DNA of 60,000 nucleotides from Owenia fusiformis (Eukaryota > Annelida > Polychaeta > Sabellida > Oweniidae). Positions 1 through 12,900 of this stretch are shown in pieces. Position numbers and translations under genes: made by a program. The notes below the pieces were generated by a model. It saw nothing but the letters and a program-made list of their open reading frames with translations, did no database searches and was not told where the DNA came from. Position 1 is the first letter of the stretch. Each line of letters begins with the position of its first letter. The stretch lies in the NCBI GenBank assembly GCA_903813345.2, contig CAIIXF020000001.1, forward strand, positions 15,955,915 through 16,015,914, written 5' to 3'.

Positions 1-949
1 TACATGTTCACGTACAAGTTTAAAAAATGTGTATCTTAATTAATGTAGAACTGCGCCTTTGTATCAGAGACACAGTTTCATAGGTGCGTCTTTACAATGA
101 AACACAATAACGAGAATTGCAACTTTAGGATCTTGAAAAAAGTTGCAATATCCTTCCTGGTTAGAATCGGTTTCCATGTACAACTAAAACACTATATAAA
201 ATAACTATCTATACCATCAATGCAAATATATGCTTTCTTCCATTCTGATACTCATGGCATCTTTCTGTTTCACCTGAAACACAGGGCTGAGAAGAAATGA
301 GATGTCATGGTTTATCATGATGACTTTCTTCGAGAATACATTATGCGGGCCCGGGAATGCGGGGTGCCACATTCATTGCAACACACCTTGCAACAATGTC
401 TTATGAGGGTAATTTCTTATATTGAGAAGTTTATCATCTATTGAAATTAAATACTTGTACATGTAACTACAAAAAGCGAATTTGTTTGAGCAGTCCTAGC
501 TCGACATATTATAAAGAAAACAATATTTACAACATGGTATTCTTAGTAGACTGTTCAATTTGGAATTTCGAAGCTTAGCCAAACATCAGTTTTCTAACAA
601 AAATCATCAAAAAGGGATTTTATCAAAGTCTTCCATGCAAATGAAGGTGCGAATTCACATTAACAAATTAAGATAAGATCCACAATATGTTATCAAATGG
701 TTAAATGCGCAAAATGTGTAGATATGTTTTCCTTAATAATGTGTGAGGAGGCCTTTCAGCCAATTTTCGAAAACGTAGTGAGAACAAGTTTGGTGTTGAG
801 GGGAGGGGGATATCTCCCACCTCGGTCTCTCTCTAATGCCTAGGACACATATGCGCCGGGCGTCGGCCGATGAGTAGTCATCGGCCGATTTCTAAATCAG
901 TTTCGACAAAAATTATGTAATTCGGCAATTTTAGTTAAAAAACATGAAG
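1..949. other. Intergenic, no gene seen
   Basis: AT-rich sequence with no credible coding exon on either strand. A short GC-rich patch near 836-890 (GCGCCGGGCGTCGGCCG type) resembles the ends of the GC-rich inverted-repeat element at 3431-3975 and may be a fragment of the same family. Confidence 0.5.
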
Positions 950-1777
950 GTACACTCCCCTCCATAAGTTTGGGAACCTTTCCCCCCCCCATTGAACTAC
1001 GTGTTAAAGCCTCTTGACCTTTGAATTTTTATTTACTTAACCTGCGATGAAAATGCTTATACTATTCCTCAATTACAATAGGTCAAAAATTGATGATAAA
1101 TTTGATGATTTTTTGAAAATCGACAATCCCATGTTAACCAATGGGAAATGGTAGGTTTGCCGCAAGTCATATGACAGAATATCCATCTATCCGAGTCCTT
1201 GCAAAAAATACGAGTTAGGCAGGCAATTGAATTTGCTAACTTTATTTGACAAAAAATTGATCTGTTTCTTCAGGTTCAACAAAGTTATAGGGCTTTAAAG
1301 TCAAAATTGTTTTTCAAAAAACCTCTCCCATTGAAATAACACAAGAGGCGAAAAATTATTTTCAAAAATGACTTTGAAGCGCTGTAACTTTAATATTCAT
1401 CAAATAAACTAAACACTTAGTGCTCAAAAAAGTTAGACAATTCAATTTTCTATTTAAAAATATTTTTTGCTGAATCTTTTATACTGAAACGATATCCTGA
1501 TTTCTGATTTGCCCCGAACCCTCCATTTCCCAATGGATTACATGGGAATGACGATTTTCAAAAATTCATCAAATTTATCATAAATTTTCGACCTATTGTA
1601 ATTGAGGAAAGAAATTCAGAAAATTTGGAGGTATCGGAAATAAAGTCAAGTTACGTTTCCATCAATATTAAAAGTTATTTCATCGCCGGTAAGTAAATAA
1701 AAATTCAAACGTAAAGAGGCTTTAACACGTAGTTCAATGGGGGAAAAAGGTTGCCAAACTTATGGAGGGGAGTGTAC
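950..1777. repeat. Foldback element F1 with long inverted arms
   Basis: The two ends are reverse complements of each other. The left end begins GTACACTCCCCTCCATAAG and the right end finishes with its complement at about 1777. Similarity continues inward for roughly 200-250 bases on each side, including the motif CCTCAATTACAATAGGTC at about 1067 and its complement near 1600. The middle (1250-1450) is not obviously symmetrical and has no open frame. The same internal motifs occur in the larger element at 47076-49420, so this is a family. It is a non-autonomous long-TIR element by structure; its superfamily is unknown. Confidence 0.8.
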
Positions 1778-2319
1778 ATTACGTAAAATTTTGAAGACAA
1801 ATGGTGCATATTTAACAAAATACCAGCACCAGTCCTGTTACTTTTGGAACACCCTGTATGTCACCACTTCTGGCAATGTCTGGAGGTAGTAAAAACTAAA
1901 ATGAATCTGATATACACATAATCACATGTGAATCATCTATTAATACATCACTCTCATTTTAATAATGACAATTCTAGATTTTGATTTATATCAAAAGTGT
2001 TCAATTCAACAGGTGCATTTGGATTTGTGAAATGCAACCTGTGTAAGGGTAAGTTATCTCATAAAAGGTAAATTACATTCTCTATAAGTTGCCCTAGTCA
2101 TTCCACAGTTCCAGGTGTTATTTTGTGAAGCCCATGTCTTGCCACATCACACGTGGAAATGACTTTGACAAACCTTGGACATCTTTCTTTCAGTCCATGG
2201 ACTCTAAAATAACAAGAATTTGCATTGTCGGGAGCGTAAAATTGGTTATTTTGAATGCCGCCTCTTGTATTTTTCATCTGCCCCTTGTACACAAAGTTAC
2301 TGAAACCACTGAAGGTGTG
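1778..2319. other. Intergenic, nothing recognised
   Basis: AT-rich spacer between two inverted-repeat elements. A 96-residue minus-strand frame overlaps its right part but resembles nothing and runs into the next repeat. Confidence 0.4.
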
Positions 2320-3000
2320 TACCAAATTAAGCGTGACAGTTGAACGCGCGGAGTACGGTACAACAGGACGGTGATGAAATGTGAGCAAATAGGTCTTTCC
2401 ATCGTTTCGGAAAGATGTGGTTTAGTTTCTAGATTTTTAAATTTTAAATCAGATTTGAACTTTTGAGAACTTGTAGATGATTTTGAAAAGTTGAGAAAAG
2501 ACCTTTTAACCTTTTGACCTTTCAAATCTTAAATCTAAAGTCAGATTTGACATTCTGAGAACTTGTATCTATGATTATGAAAAAAATTGGTCAATCTGAA
2601 GCAAGTTGAATCAATACTTTTTGTAACCTTGAGAAGGTAATTGAAGGTCAAACTAGAATCTTTGGTCAGATTTGAACGTTTGGTCAATTGGTCAATTTGA
2701 AGCAAGTTGAAGAAAGACCTCTTCACCTTTTTTGACCTTGAGAAGGTCATTGAAGAGAAGGTCAAATCTGTTTTACCTTAAGAAGGTCATTGAAGGTCAA
2801 ATCTCAAATCTTTAGTCAGAATTGAACTTATGAGAACTTGTAGATGATTGAAGTCAGTCTACACAGTACTTGTTAAGTTATTGAAAGTTGTAAGAATTTG
2901 GCCAACCGCCATCACAAAAAAACTTTCGGTTTGCTTAAATTTCATCACCTTCGTATTGTACCGTACCAAGCTCGTTCAACTGTAACGCTTTGGTACGGAC
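2320..3000. repeat. Inverted arms enclosing degenerate AAGGTCATTGAAGGTC tandem repeats
   Basis: About 60-70 bases around 2325-2395 reappear inverted at about 2930-2998; both contain a GTACCGTAC-like core and TTCAACTGT. Between them, 2450-2860 is filled with imperfect repeats of the type GAGAAGGTCATTGAAGGTC and CAGATTTGAAC. The short reading frames here are by-products of the repeats. Structurally this is a MITE or foldback-like element with a tandem core. Confidence 0.7.
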
Positions 3001-3430
3001 CCTGTGTATATACGTCTGTCTGCCTATACGTGCGTTCATCTACGGATGTGTGTATCTATATCCTCATGAGTAGTGCTGTCAGCCACCGAGCTGTCAACAT
3101 GCATAATCGGTGATCATTTGGCGCCGACCATGTCGGACCGCATGGACAAAACGTTATTGTATTTATATACTGAAAATCTCAGTCGGCGTTTAAAAACCAA
3201 TTCAAACACATTTAATATGTATGTGATAGGAAAACTGCTTCCAGGGAAACTAAATGTATTTTCCAATCTACACACGATTACTTATTCATTTATCTAATTG
3301 AGTCAGAGAACAATCGTTCTTATAGTAAAAGAAATTAATGCAATTTAGCAAGTTATTGAGGATTGGGAGCGTAAGGGATGGGTGTTCTATTCGGCCTTTT
3401 GTTCAGCTTTTCAATTGTTTTTTTACTAAT

Positions 3431-3975
3431 GCCTTGGTCACATTTGCCCAGATTTTCACTAGGGCGGCCGACCGATATGTTGTTCAAATCAGCGTGTAAA
3501 GTTAAATAAAATCCCTAGATGACCTTACGATGCCACTGGAAGTCGTAAGATAATCGTGCGATGACCGTACGGGACACGGCCGGGTAGGTACCGATGAGTT
3601 TGGTTGAGAAAAAATCGCCAACACATCGGCAACTTTTATCTCCGCGATAAAACTCTGCCGGCGCCCGGGCGATGTCTAAAAATCGGTCGATGGTGCTCGA
3701 TCATCGGGCGGGGCCCATACGATGCCCGGTGTAAAAGGGTAGGTGGTCCTATGAAATGTTGGTCCTACTCTCTATTGATTTATATGGTGACCTAATTACA
3801 ATTATTTTCCTTTATTATTTATACACAGTCAGGGCCACAAAGGGCCGTAAGGAAAGGAAACCATAATCCCCAGGGGACCATAATTTCTTTTACACCGGGC
3901 TTGCCGGTCGTTTTTGAACAAAATACCCATCGGCCGGGCACCGTAGTGAAAATCTGAGCCTATGTGACCAAAACA
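3431..3975. repeat. GC-rich MITE with TTGGTCACAT ends
   Basis: The left end (CTTGGTCACATTTGCCCAG, then ATTTTCACT) is the imperfect reverse complement of the right end (about 3905-3975, AGTGAAAATCTGAGCC, TATGTGACCAA). Similarity extends through a GGCCGACCG/CGGCCGGGC block and a TTGTTCAAA block. It is richer in CG dinucleotides than its surroundings. No transposase frame is present. Element boundaries are good to a few bases only. Confidence 0.75.
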
Positions 3976-5335
3976 TAAGTGGGATTACATATATGCTCCA
4001 CATTTATAATGTTTTTTTACAAAATATGTCATAACATGAAACTTTGAAATATCAACCCCTTCTAAATATGAGACAAAATATGGAGTTTTGGCAGTATTTT
4101 AAATAAGTCACATATCTAATAGATTCTGTGTTTGCAGAAGATTGTTGGCTCTGGAAAATGTGGTAGTATATGTATATTTTAAACAAAATCAAAAAAAATT
4201 TTTTAATATTTTTTATTTCATATAAATCATTTGCTGTTTTTATAACAGGGGAAAAAGTACTTGATCATACGATCTGATTACATGTATACCATTGAATTTT
4301 ACTTTTTACAAGTATCACCGCTTTTTACAAACAAATAATTCTCTAACTTGAAATTAATACTTAAATATTATTGAATAAAATAATGGCTTTTCTGATGATG
4401 ATATGAATTTTGATCAATGATGTAAAATGAAATGATTGCAATATCTCTTGTACAATCTTTTGTATAGCTATGTGGACCTTGTAAAATGTATTCAGAAAAA
4501 ATGTATTTCATTTCCAATACTTTCAGCAAAACAATACATGAATCACATTATCACATGTTCCTTTGGCAGTGAAATAATGTAGTGGCATTTAGTTAGATGT
4601 TACTATACAATTGCCCTGTTTTATTGAGGCCTGTACAAGGACAAATAATGCTAAATACCTATTAACAAAAAATCAATTGAATTAAAATGTATTTTGGTTC
4701 TTCAAATAGTCATGATTGTATTGAGAGGACATTTTGAACACATTTGAATTTAGATGTCATGGTTGGCTTAAGTTTGTAGTACCATAAGATTTCACAAGTC
4801 TCTACAGAATTCAGCAGATACCATCTTTTTTCTTTTTACTTGGCATTCCAGTGAATCACCATGAAATAACGTTTGAACTAAACTTAATTTTACATGTTTG
4901 AATTGCTCTATTGAAACTGAAGTATCTTCAAAGTAAGCAAAGAGAAACTGGTTGTAATAAAATAACTGGAAAAATAAATCAGATGATAGTCAAAAATATT
5001 ACAGGAATGTTCATTACTATACATAGATTCTAACAAATATGATCAATTTCATGTGGAAATATCAAGTAAAAGTACCATTTTAATTAACATATATTGTACA
5101 TGTTATATATTGTACATGTATCATAAGTACTTAAATGCACTCTATTTCATAACTTTGCAGTTATCTAAACTTATAAATACCATAACAAATTTGATTGATT
5201 CTCTAATATTAATTCAACCAAACTGAAAATTATTGCCTGGTTTGCATATGTGCAAAATAAATGACAACAATTAACAGCAAGGTTTTTAATAAATAACTCC
5301 ACAGAATGCTCCACAGTTCTAATACTCCTTCCCCT
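3976..5335. other. Intergenic, downstream of PLEKHG5
   Basis: AT-rich, with no exon-like frame on either strand. Several TTTATT words (AATAAA on the minus strand) occur here, so a longer 3' UTR of PLEKHG5 could extend into it. An imperfect 17-base inverted repeat (5302-5318 and 5429-5445, core CAGAATGCTCC) straddles the boundary with the proposed 3' UTR. Confidence 0.4.
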
Positions 5336-5639
5336 TTTATTTTACAATACAAAAGTACCTAAAAAGATACCATAAAAACGTTTCCCTAAAATGTAAGTTT
5401 GAGAAGAATGATGGGTTAGGGAGTTGAAAACCATGGAGCATTCTGTAGATGCTCTATACAGCAATAACATGGGTACAGCATGGGTAGGATCCAATGAATT
5501 AAACTGCCAATTTATACAACATGACATTGAATACTAAGTTGTATTCTTCATTGAAAAATGTTGGTATCATTAAGTAGGATGTCACATGTAAAACAGCACT
5601 ATAATCCCCCAGAAACTGCCCCCAACAAGCCACAATACT
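5336..5639 (-). other. Probable 3' UTR with AATAAA signal
   Basis: The PLEKHG5 stop codon is at 5640-5642. The first canonical AATAAA downstream on the minus strand is at 5341-5336, about 300 bases after the stop, followed by a moderately GT-rich stretch. No earlier canonical signal was seen. Transcript ends cannot be proved without RNA data. Confidence 0.4.
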
Positions 5640-6976
5640 CTAAACATCAGAGGCCTCCAGAGTCGCATTCAGTAACAATTGCTTTTTCATGCGTATAAGT
5701 TCAGCATGGGTGAGCTTCCTCCTGGAAGGCGTCACACTAGTGTCTGTACTTGTAATGTTGGTTAAAGTCTCAGAAGATGTATTTGTCTCCGATGAGTCAG
5801 ATGTTGAATTTGTTAGACTACTTGCGCTAGTGTTCCTCAGTAGATCTGATGCACTATGACTTGTCAGTTTATCACTGTTTGTATGTAAATGTTCGTTGAT
5901 ATTACTATCACTTCTTGATGTTTTGATACCATTTAGTATATCACCATCTTCAAAATAATGATGGTTGTCATCAGTTGGCAAAAAGTCATCCTCATTTTCT
6001 TCGTTGATGAGTGAACTTGTTGAACTTATTCCACTGGAGCTTCGTACGCTGCGCAGTGATTCTGAACTGTAGGCTTTGCCCTTTAGTTTACCATTACCAT
6101 CCTCAATGTTAATGTCTACTGTGTTACCAAAGTTCCAAGACAGGCGTTTATGAATGCTTGCATCGCGATCTTTTTTGTTCATATCTTGTATTGCATCTGC
6201 TGTATGATAACGTTTTTCTCCCCTGGATGATCTTCGTTGATTCAGTTTACTTCTAATATCCTCAGAGACAAAGTCCATGTTATTATGAGTTACTGTGTTA
6301 TATGCAGGGGGTGGGTAATCAGGAGAGGTGCCACTAGATTCATTACTAGATTGCGAGTCTGTGCGTGTTATAGCCTGTTGAGCAATGATTGTGGGCACAG
6401 GCTTCACAACACCACCCTCCTGAGTGGTATCTGTGGGCTGTACGGGGGATGTTGCTACCCTAGGGGAATTGTCCCTGGGTGAGGTCCTTGGGGACTCACT
6501 AGGGGAACCATTAATAGAGTTAATAAGAGCATGGTCTGGACAGGACTTATTCCTTGATATAGCGTCTGTATCATTCACATGATGGGCTGCGGAGAATGTT
6601 GCGGACCTAGGTCTCATTTCCTCTACAATAACTTCCAGATTTTCCGTATTTTCGGCATCCTCTACCAAGTCAGTACTAGATGACCTAGATGCAATGTTTG
6701 GTAAGAACTTATCTGAACTGTCACTTTCCTGGCGGGAGACCGCCTTATGTGTATTATCAAGAATGGCTGAGCTTGGGTAATCCCCATTTATTGCATCACT
6801 CTCAATTTGTAGATAGGAGAGTTTGGAGGCCCTCGTAGTCATTGCTTTACGCGCTTCTTTGTAACTCTCCTGAGCTTTCCTTATATGGTCAATCCAGAGT
6901 TTGACGGGCTCTCCATGGAATGTATAAGCTTTCTCTGCTACGTCATAGTCACTGAGGTAGACCAATAGGAAACTCA
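5640..6976 (-). CDS. PLEKHG5 last exon: end of PH domain, tail, PDZ ligand
   Basis: The acceptor is a CAG after a T-rich tract at 6979-6977. The exon starts in phase 1, completing a Val codon with the preceding exon, and runs to TAG at 5642-5640. It encodes the PH C-terminal beta strands and helix (SFLLVYLSDYDV, then the conserved Trp in KLWIDHIRKAQ). About 400 residues of Ser/Thr/Asn-rich tail follow, with proline-directed Ser sites (SPRTSPRDNSPR, SPDYPPPAY). The final block KLTHAELIRMKK...ASDV is strongly conserved with vertebrate PLEKHG5 and ends in the PDZ ligand. The large frame continues two bases past the acceptor, so an apparent GTG start there is not real. Confidence 0.95.
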
Positions 6977-9900
6977 CTGGAAAAAGAACAACATATTAAT
7001 TTACAAAGCTATTCTATATAAGGAAATCATAGTGCAGAATTCAAGTTCACATATAGGTATGGTTTTCTGTAATGCTTCTAATGATTATTCCATCTTGCCC
7101 GATAATTAGTCTTGGTTCTTTTTATATCCTGCACATTAATATTTTTGTCAAATGAATCTATACAATGCCAAGTATTACATGCAGTTTGAGAGATTAACAG
7201 GGCTTTTCTATTGTGACTGAGTCCTCATTCGTATAGCGAAAGGTCTTTAATGCATTCAAGGTCAAATATTATACAAATATTATATCCTACCTCCATCTCT
7301 CAGCTCTCTGATTGCAATCCTGTCCAGTCTCATTGGTGCTTTAATAACACGCACTTTACTAGAACTTAAGTTTGTCTTCCTACTAACTGGCTTTGTGATT
7401 AAAAACATGTCTGTGAAGAGGAAACAATAGACATCGTTGCGACTGTAAGCATCTTTTAATTTGAGAGGTCCTTCTATAAGGAGGTTCCGCTTAAGCTCTG
7501 GGCTACAGCCAGGTAAAGGGCAGGTTAGGTCTAACTTTGTGTATTCACCAATTAACTGAAAAATAAGGATATCAATTAATCAAGGGTTAACAATAACATT
7601 AGTTTTTATGTAGGCAATTAACAACTGATTGCAGTAACAATATTTCCCAAAATGGTAGTGTAAATAGTTGAACTTAGTGTACATGTACTTTTATTCTGAA
7701 TAGTTTTGGCTCCTGAAATTTCAAATCTGATTTTATTTATTTATTTACCTTGACACATTCTTCACTATTTAGATCAACGGCTTCATAGCTCTCAATTCGA
7801 CTAATAAGGGCAGCAAGACGTTCCTGTTCCTGCACATGACGTATTGTGAGGTTAACATGAGACACAAACGTATTGACATTCTCAATCTGGAATTTAAAAA
7901 AATACTACCATTCTTGATTTTCTTTAGGATCTAGTGTAATAAAGAGGTGGAGATGAGGATGAGGATACATGCAACAAAAGAAAATTATCAACCTAAGCAC
8001 AGTGAATACTATATTCTGGTAAACAGGAAATTGATTATAACGAATGCATTAGTGAGTCATATGAAACCTAGATACTCTAACTTCATGAAATCAATATTTA
8101 GGTTGATAAACAGGTCCCAGAATAACCTTTAATATTTTGTAATAATAGTAGATAATGAAATATTGTTTGATATGTCTTGTTACCATGGTTTTATCTAGTG
8201 ACACACACTTATCCAGACCTTGCTTCTTATACCATAAGTAACATGACATGAATGTTTTTGTTACATAAAAATAATTCATGGTATTCCCTTTGGTCCTTTT
8301 TCAGATCAATATTTTCACTTGTGTTTCTGAATGGTGAGGGAAGAAGGACAGGTGTCATATTTTGGGCATTTGGGGATTGTTTTAAGACGTGTTGTCTTAG
8401 ATGGTTGTCTTTCTGTGCAATAGAACACTGTAGGCTATAATCTCCAGTCTTTCCCCAGTTAGCATTTGTGGTGCTACATTCTATCATTTCACTTACCATA
8501 TCTATCAAATCATCCTGATCTTCTTTGTCATCAGTTTTCTTTAGTATTGCATTAAGTAATAGGCTATATTTGGTGAGACGTTGCATGGGCATCACTAGTA
8601 AGTCTGTCAGCTTTAGTCTATTGCACTGAGATTGGCTCTCTGCCCACTAAAACGCAAGCACAATTTTATGAGTTATTTATAGTAAAATTACATCTATGCA
8701 CTCGCCCAGTAATATGTTTTTAATGTAAAGTATATTTTTACTTTGTTTATATGTTTCTATGGTCTAATGTATGGCTGCAGTCGAAATAATTACATAATGT
8801 ATTAGTAGAATATGATTTCACAAGATATTAAGTGATACTTGGAAATTGTTTTATTTTTCATATTGATAAGTACTCACCATTACAAAAGTTTTAAAGACAT
8901 CATTCTCTGAATATCTTGACTTCATATACTCAACACAACTCTGCTGATCTAAGCAGTACTTGGTGTATGGATGGAAGAGCTCTTCAAACTGGAAGCAAAA
9001 AAGACATCACAAGATTCAGATTATACTTATGCTTAGAAAAATAATACACGAAGCACTGTACATAGACAGTAGTTCCTAGCATAAACCAGATTATATAGTT
9101 TTTCCAAACTTGATATTACATATTTGGTCTAAGGCGTTCCTGTTACACAGAAAATGTTGAATCTATTGATATTTAAGTGTAGAGATAAGAGTATCAAACA
9201 AATTCCAACCATACCAATCCAAAAAGGCAATAGATGTTATAAGAATAAAGTTCTAAATCCTGGAAAGTGGTCTTAAATGTCTTTGAAAGCCTTATTAAGC
9301 CTAGACTTCTTTGAAATCGCTTGAGATATTGAAAATTGCACAAAATGCAATAATAACTCAACAATTTACAATTCTTTTTTTAATCAAATCACTAAAAGAC
9401 CATTAAACCAGCTGCCGATCCTGGATTCTAAGAAGTAATTAAATCAAGTGGACTGAAGTGATGGTTTTCACTGGGGTTGTACAGGGCTTGTAGACAGATT
9501 AAGAATCAAGATAACCCAATAACCTAATGAGTTGTATTGTTCACACTGAAGGGTTACAAATTGTTCCGCAAACAATTTAACGTATGTATCATACGTGTAA
9601 TTTGTATCAACCCAAGTCGTTCTCAAATCTGATGTTTTATTTAAATAGCAATACAAATAAGAATTGTGATAAATCAGTTAGCACCAAAGTTCACTGATCC
9701 CAAACTGGCTAACATCCTCTATCGCTGACACATTTCTTGCTCCATGATAATGTCTCAAGATCAAAAACAGGAAATGTGCCTGAATAACACAAATCAATAC
9801 CAGCACTTAAAACAAAAATGAAGCTAAGCTAAGCATAAAATTGAAACAGTGTTTATGCTAAATTCTTCCCTTCCATTAGCCCGATAAACTATACCATACG

Positions 9901-12900
9901 AGGGTTGTACAAAAAGTCTGTTTTTCATTCTTTTGATATCATATATTTTTGATTACCCTCGTATAAGCAACAGCCTCGTCTGAACAAATCTTTACCTTTT
10001 CAAAAGCTTCCTTCAGCATTGTTGGCTTGAGTGGTGTCCTAGATGACCTTGCCTCTTGCAACATCTTGAATATATAACTCTCCCAGAATAGGCAATTAGC
10101 TGTTACTACATCACTGATATTGTTGAACAGTTTTTCAGTCTCAATCTGCAAGAGTTGTGAAACCATAAATGGATACTGACATAGCAGCATGCTTATTAAG
10201 AAATAGGCCTGTCTTGGGGACATTGAAATTGCTAATCATTTAAAATAAGATGATGGAAGAATGTGGAATTGCTTTAAAAACCAATCACTGTTTCTAAAAA
10301 AGTCTCTCTTCCCTAAACTGATCTTTGCTAAAAAGTTGTTTTTATTTCTTTATAATTTGCCTTATATTGTCCAGTTTCAACACATGATGACTTGACTTGA
10401 TATATAAAATCCAATGCATTTCTAAATGAAAAGATTCAAACGTAACAGTTAGCACTTTAAGAGGTCACAAAATAGAAACTAAGTGTAAATACCTCATTGA
10501 GGACTGACTGGTTCTGTAGGTCCAAGAGACAGCAGAGGAAGAGATCAGCGATGACCTGCACCTTCTTGATGTACTCTGTCTCTGTGTGAAGAAGTTCCCA
10601 AAGGGCCTCTTGCTGGTCCTTCTCCTTCTTGCTCAGACCCTACAACATAAGAATAACGAATTCATGTGTATGTGAACCACACCTAGTTGCTTAGACTCTT
10701 CAACATAGTAATAACAAGGCATTAACATGCAAAATGTCACCACCTTCCATTTGTTACAGATGCCGAATGCTGACCACCGAATGCTGAACACTATCCACAA
10801 AAAATTGGAGACTATAACAACAGTTATAAACAACTCAGACTCTACAACAAAGGAATAATGAAGCAGCAAAGAAAGGATGTTTCAAACAATTCCACACAAA
10901 ATGAAAGAAAAGTATGGAACAGTATCCACCAATTCAGAATGTATTATGATTCCTTAACGATAAAGATATTCTTCAGTGAAAGGAATATACTGCACTTATA
11001 GAATAATGGAGGATGATTTGTAATGGTTTTTAAATGATATCAGTAAAAGAAAAGACTAATCTGTATAACAATACAGTTCAATATATGATGCCATATGACG
11101 TCTTCTATAATATCATAACAGTTGAACAACAATAACATGTTGTTTTTTCAAATTGGAATGTGATATTTCACAGCTGTTACCATGGCCTAACAATAACGAT
11201 ATGTGGACTATCGATTTTACTTACCTGAATCAATTATGGGTAAATTTTGCCTACACACTACACAGATAAAATAAACTTTAGAAAATATTCACAAGATGAC
11301 GATAACATTGGCAGCTGCTACATTCATTAGTATGCACACATAGACTTTAAGAATCATGTATACCAATGTGAAGTTTATAATATTAAACAGATTTAAAAGT
11401 TATCCTTCCATGTAAACATTCTCCACTCTGATCTACCAAACTAATGCTGTATATCAGTCGCTGAATTGTGCTCTCTTGAATTTTTGGAAGAAATGTGTTA
11501 CTTGCTCGAGGCAAGAAAGGGGAGAGGCAAATGCCCAGGGTATGTGACATTAACCTTTCACCTTAAATAAGATCCCTACCTCATTGTCATCCACCACTTG
11601 TGACCAGTGCTCCTCTATATCAAGGAGGCTGGCATCAAACATTGGTTTTCCCATGGTCAACAATGCGGGCATCTCAGGAAACCCATGGCTACTATACCCA
11701 TTTAGGTAATCTGCAAGGGCCTCTTGTTTTTCTTTGTCCTGAAAATACATGAAAATATTATTTCATTTTCTGGGTTTCTACTGTCATAGTACTGTATTGT
11801 TTTATGATTTTTTTTATTATATGGGTTGATATTGTTTGTAGGGGTTTGCAATTTTTATGTTGGCAGGCTACGTTTGTTTACTGCTGTTTGGATCTTCTAG
11901 TAGGCTATCTGTTAACGGATGGTTGACCTTTATTCGATAACTACAATCTGTTTTGATTTCCTCATTAGCAAGTAATGAATTATCTAAAGGTAGCAGGTTC
12001 TACTCCCATTGGAACTGGAGAGCAATTTCTTTCATCATCCATCAATTCAATATGAAAGTTGTGATGTCATGAATTTCATCATAATGATGTCATGAATTCC
12101 ATCATCCATCAATTCAATATGAAAGTTGTGATGTCATGAATTTCATCATGATGATGTCATGAATTTCATCATGATGATGTCATGAATTTCATCATCCATC
12201 AATTCAATATGAAAGTTGTTTCGTATTTTTGTTATTAATTTTGAGGTTTTTTGATATTTAGGACATTTGTTTCTCAAAATAACCCCACACCGATTAGTAC
12301 TTTGATTCTTTGGGGATTTGCTAAACAATAGCATACACATAGAATTTGTACTAATATTATTAGAATTTACTCACTTTTTTATGTTTTTCGTATCGACAAG
12401 ACATTAATCTTCAACATGCTTCCAAATATAGCCCTCTAAGTGTTGTATTCATTCTTGTAATGAAGATTTAATACGGATAACAGATATTTCTAAAAAAGTT
12501 TTTCAAATTTCATGAGCAGTCGATATTTTTTATCTAAATGACAAACTTCGTGTAAATACGAAATCCAAAAGTAAAAATGGAGGGAAATTTTGAAAAATGA
12601 TTTTCACCTTCCGGGGTGTATTAAAAGGATTTTCAACCTCAAGTCTGGCTGCTGTATCGTCTACGGCCTTTGTTTTCCTGAACTTAGGCATAAGCAATAA
12701 TTTTGTTATTAATTTGACAGGTGATTTCGTTTGGCACTGTTAAGTTTCCCATCTACCACATAATTCCTCCCAGAATGCAACGCGCGAAAATGGCCAAAAT
12801 TTGAATAGATTTCGAGAGTCAAATATTACAGCAAATTGTTCCAGTTATAAAGTATTGTTTCCACTGATCGATCGCTCATTACATTGGAAAAAGAATCCTC

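Noticed and set aside
2098-2388. 96-codon minus-strand frame
   Set aside because: It overlaps an inverted-repeat element, has no splice sites in register and resembles no family.
6977-6979. GTG start of a 445-codon minus-strand protein
   Set aside because: The position is a splice acceptor; the frame continues from the exon at 7291-7555.
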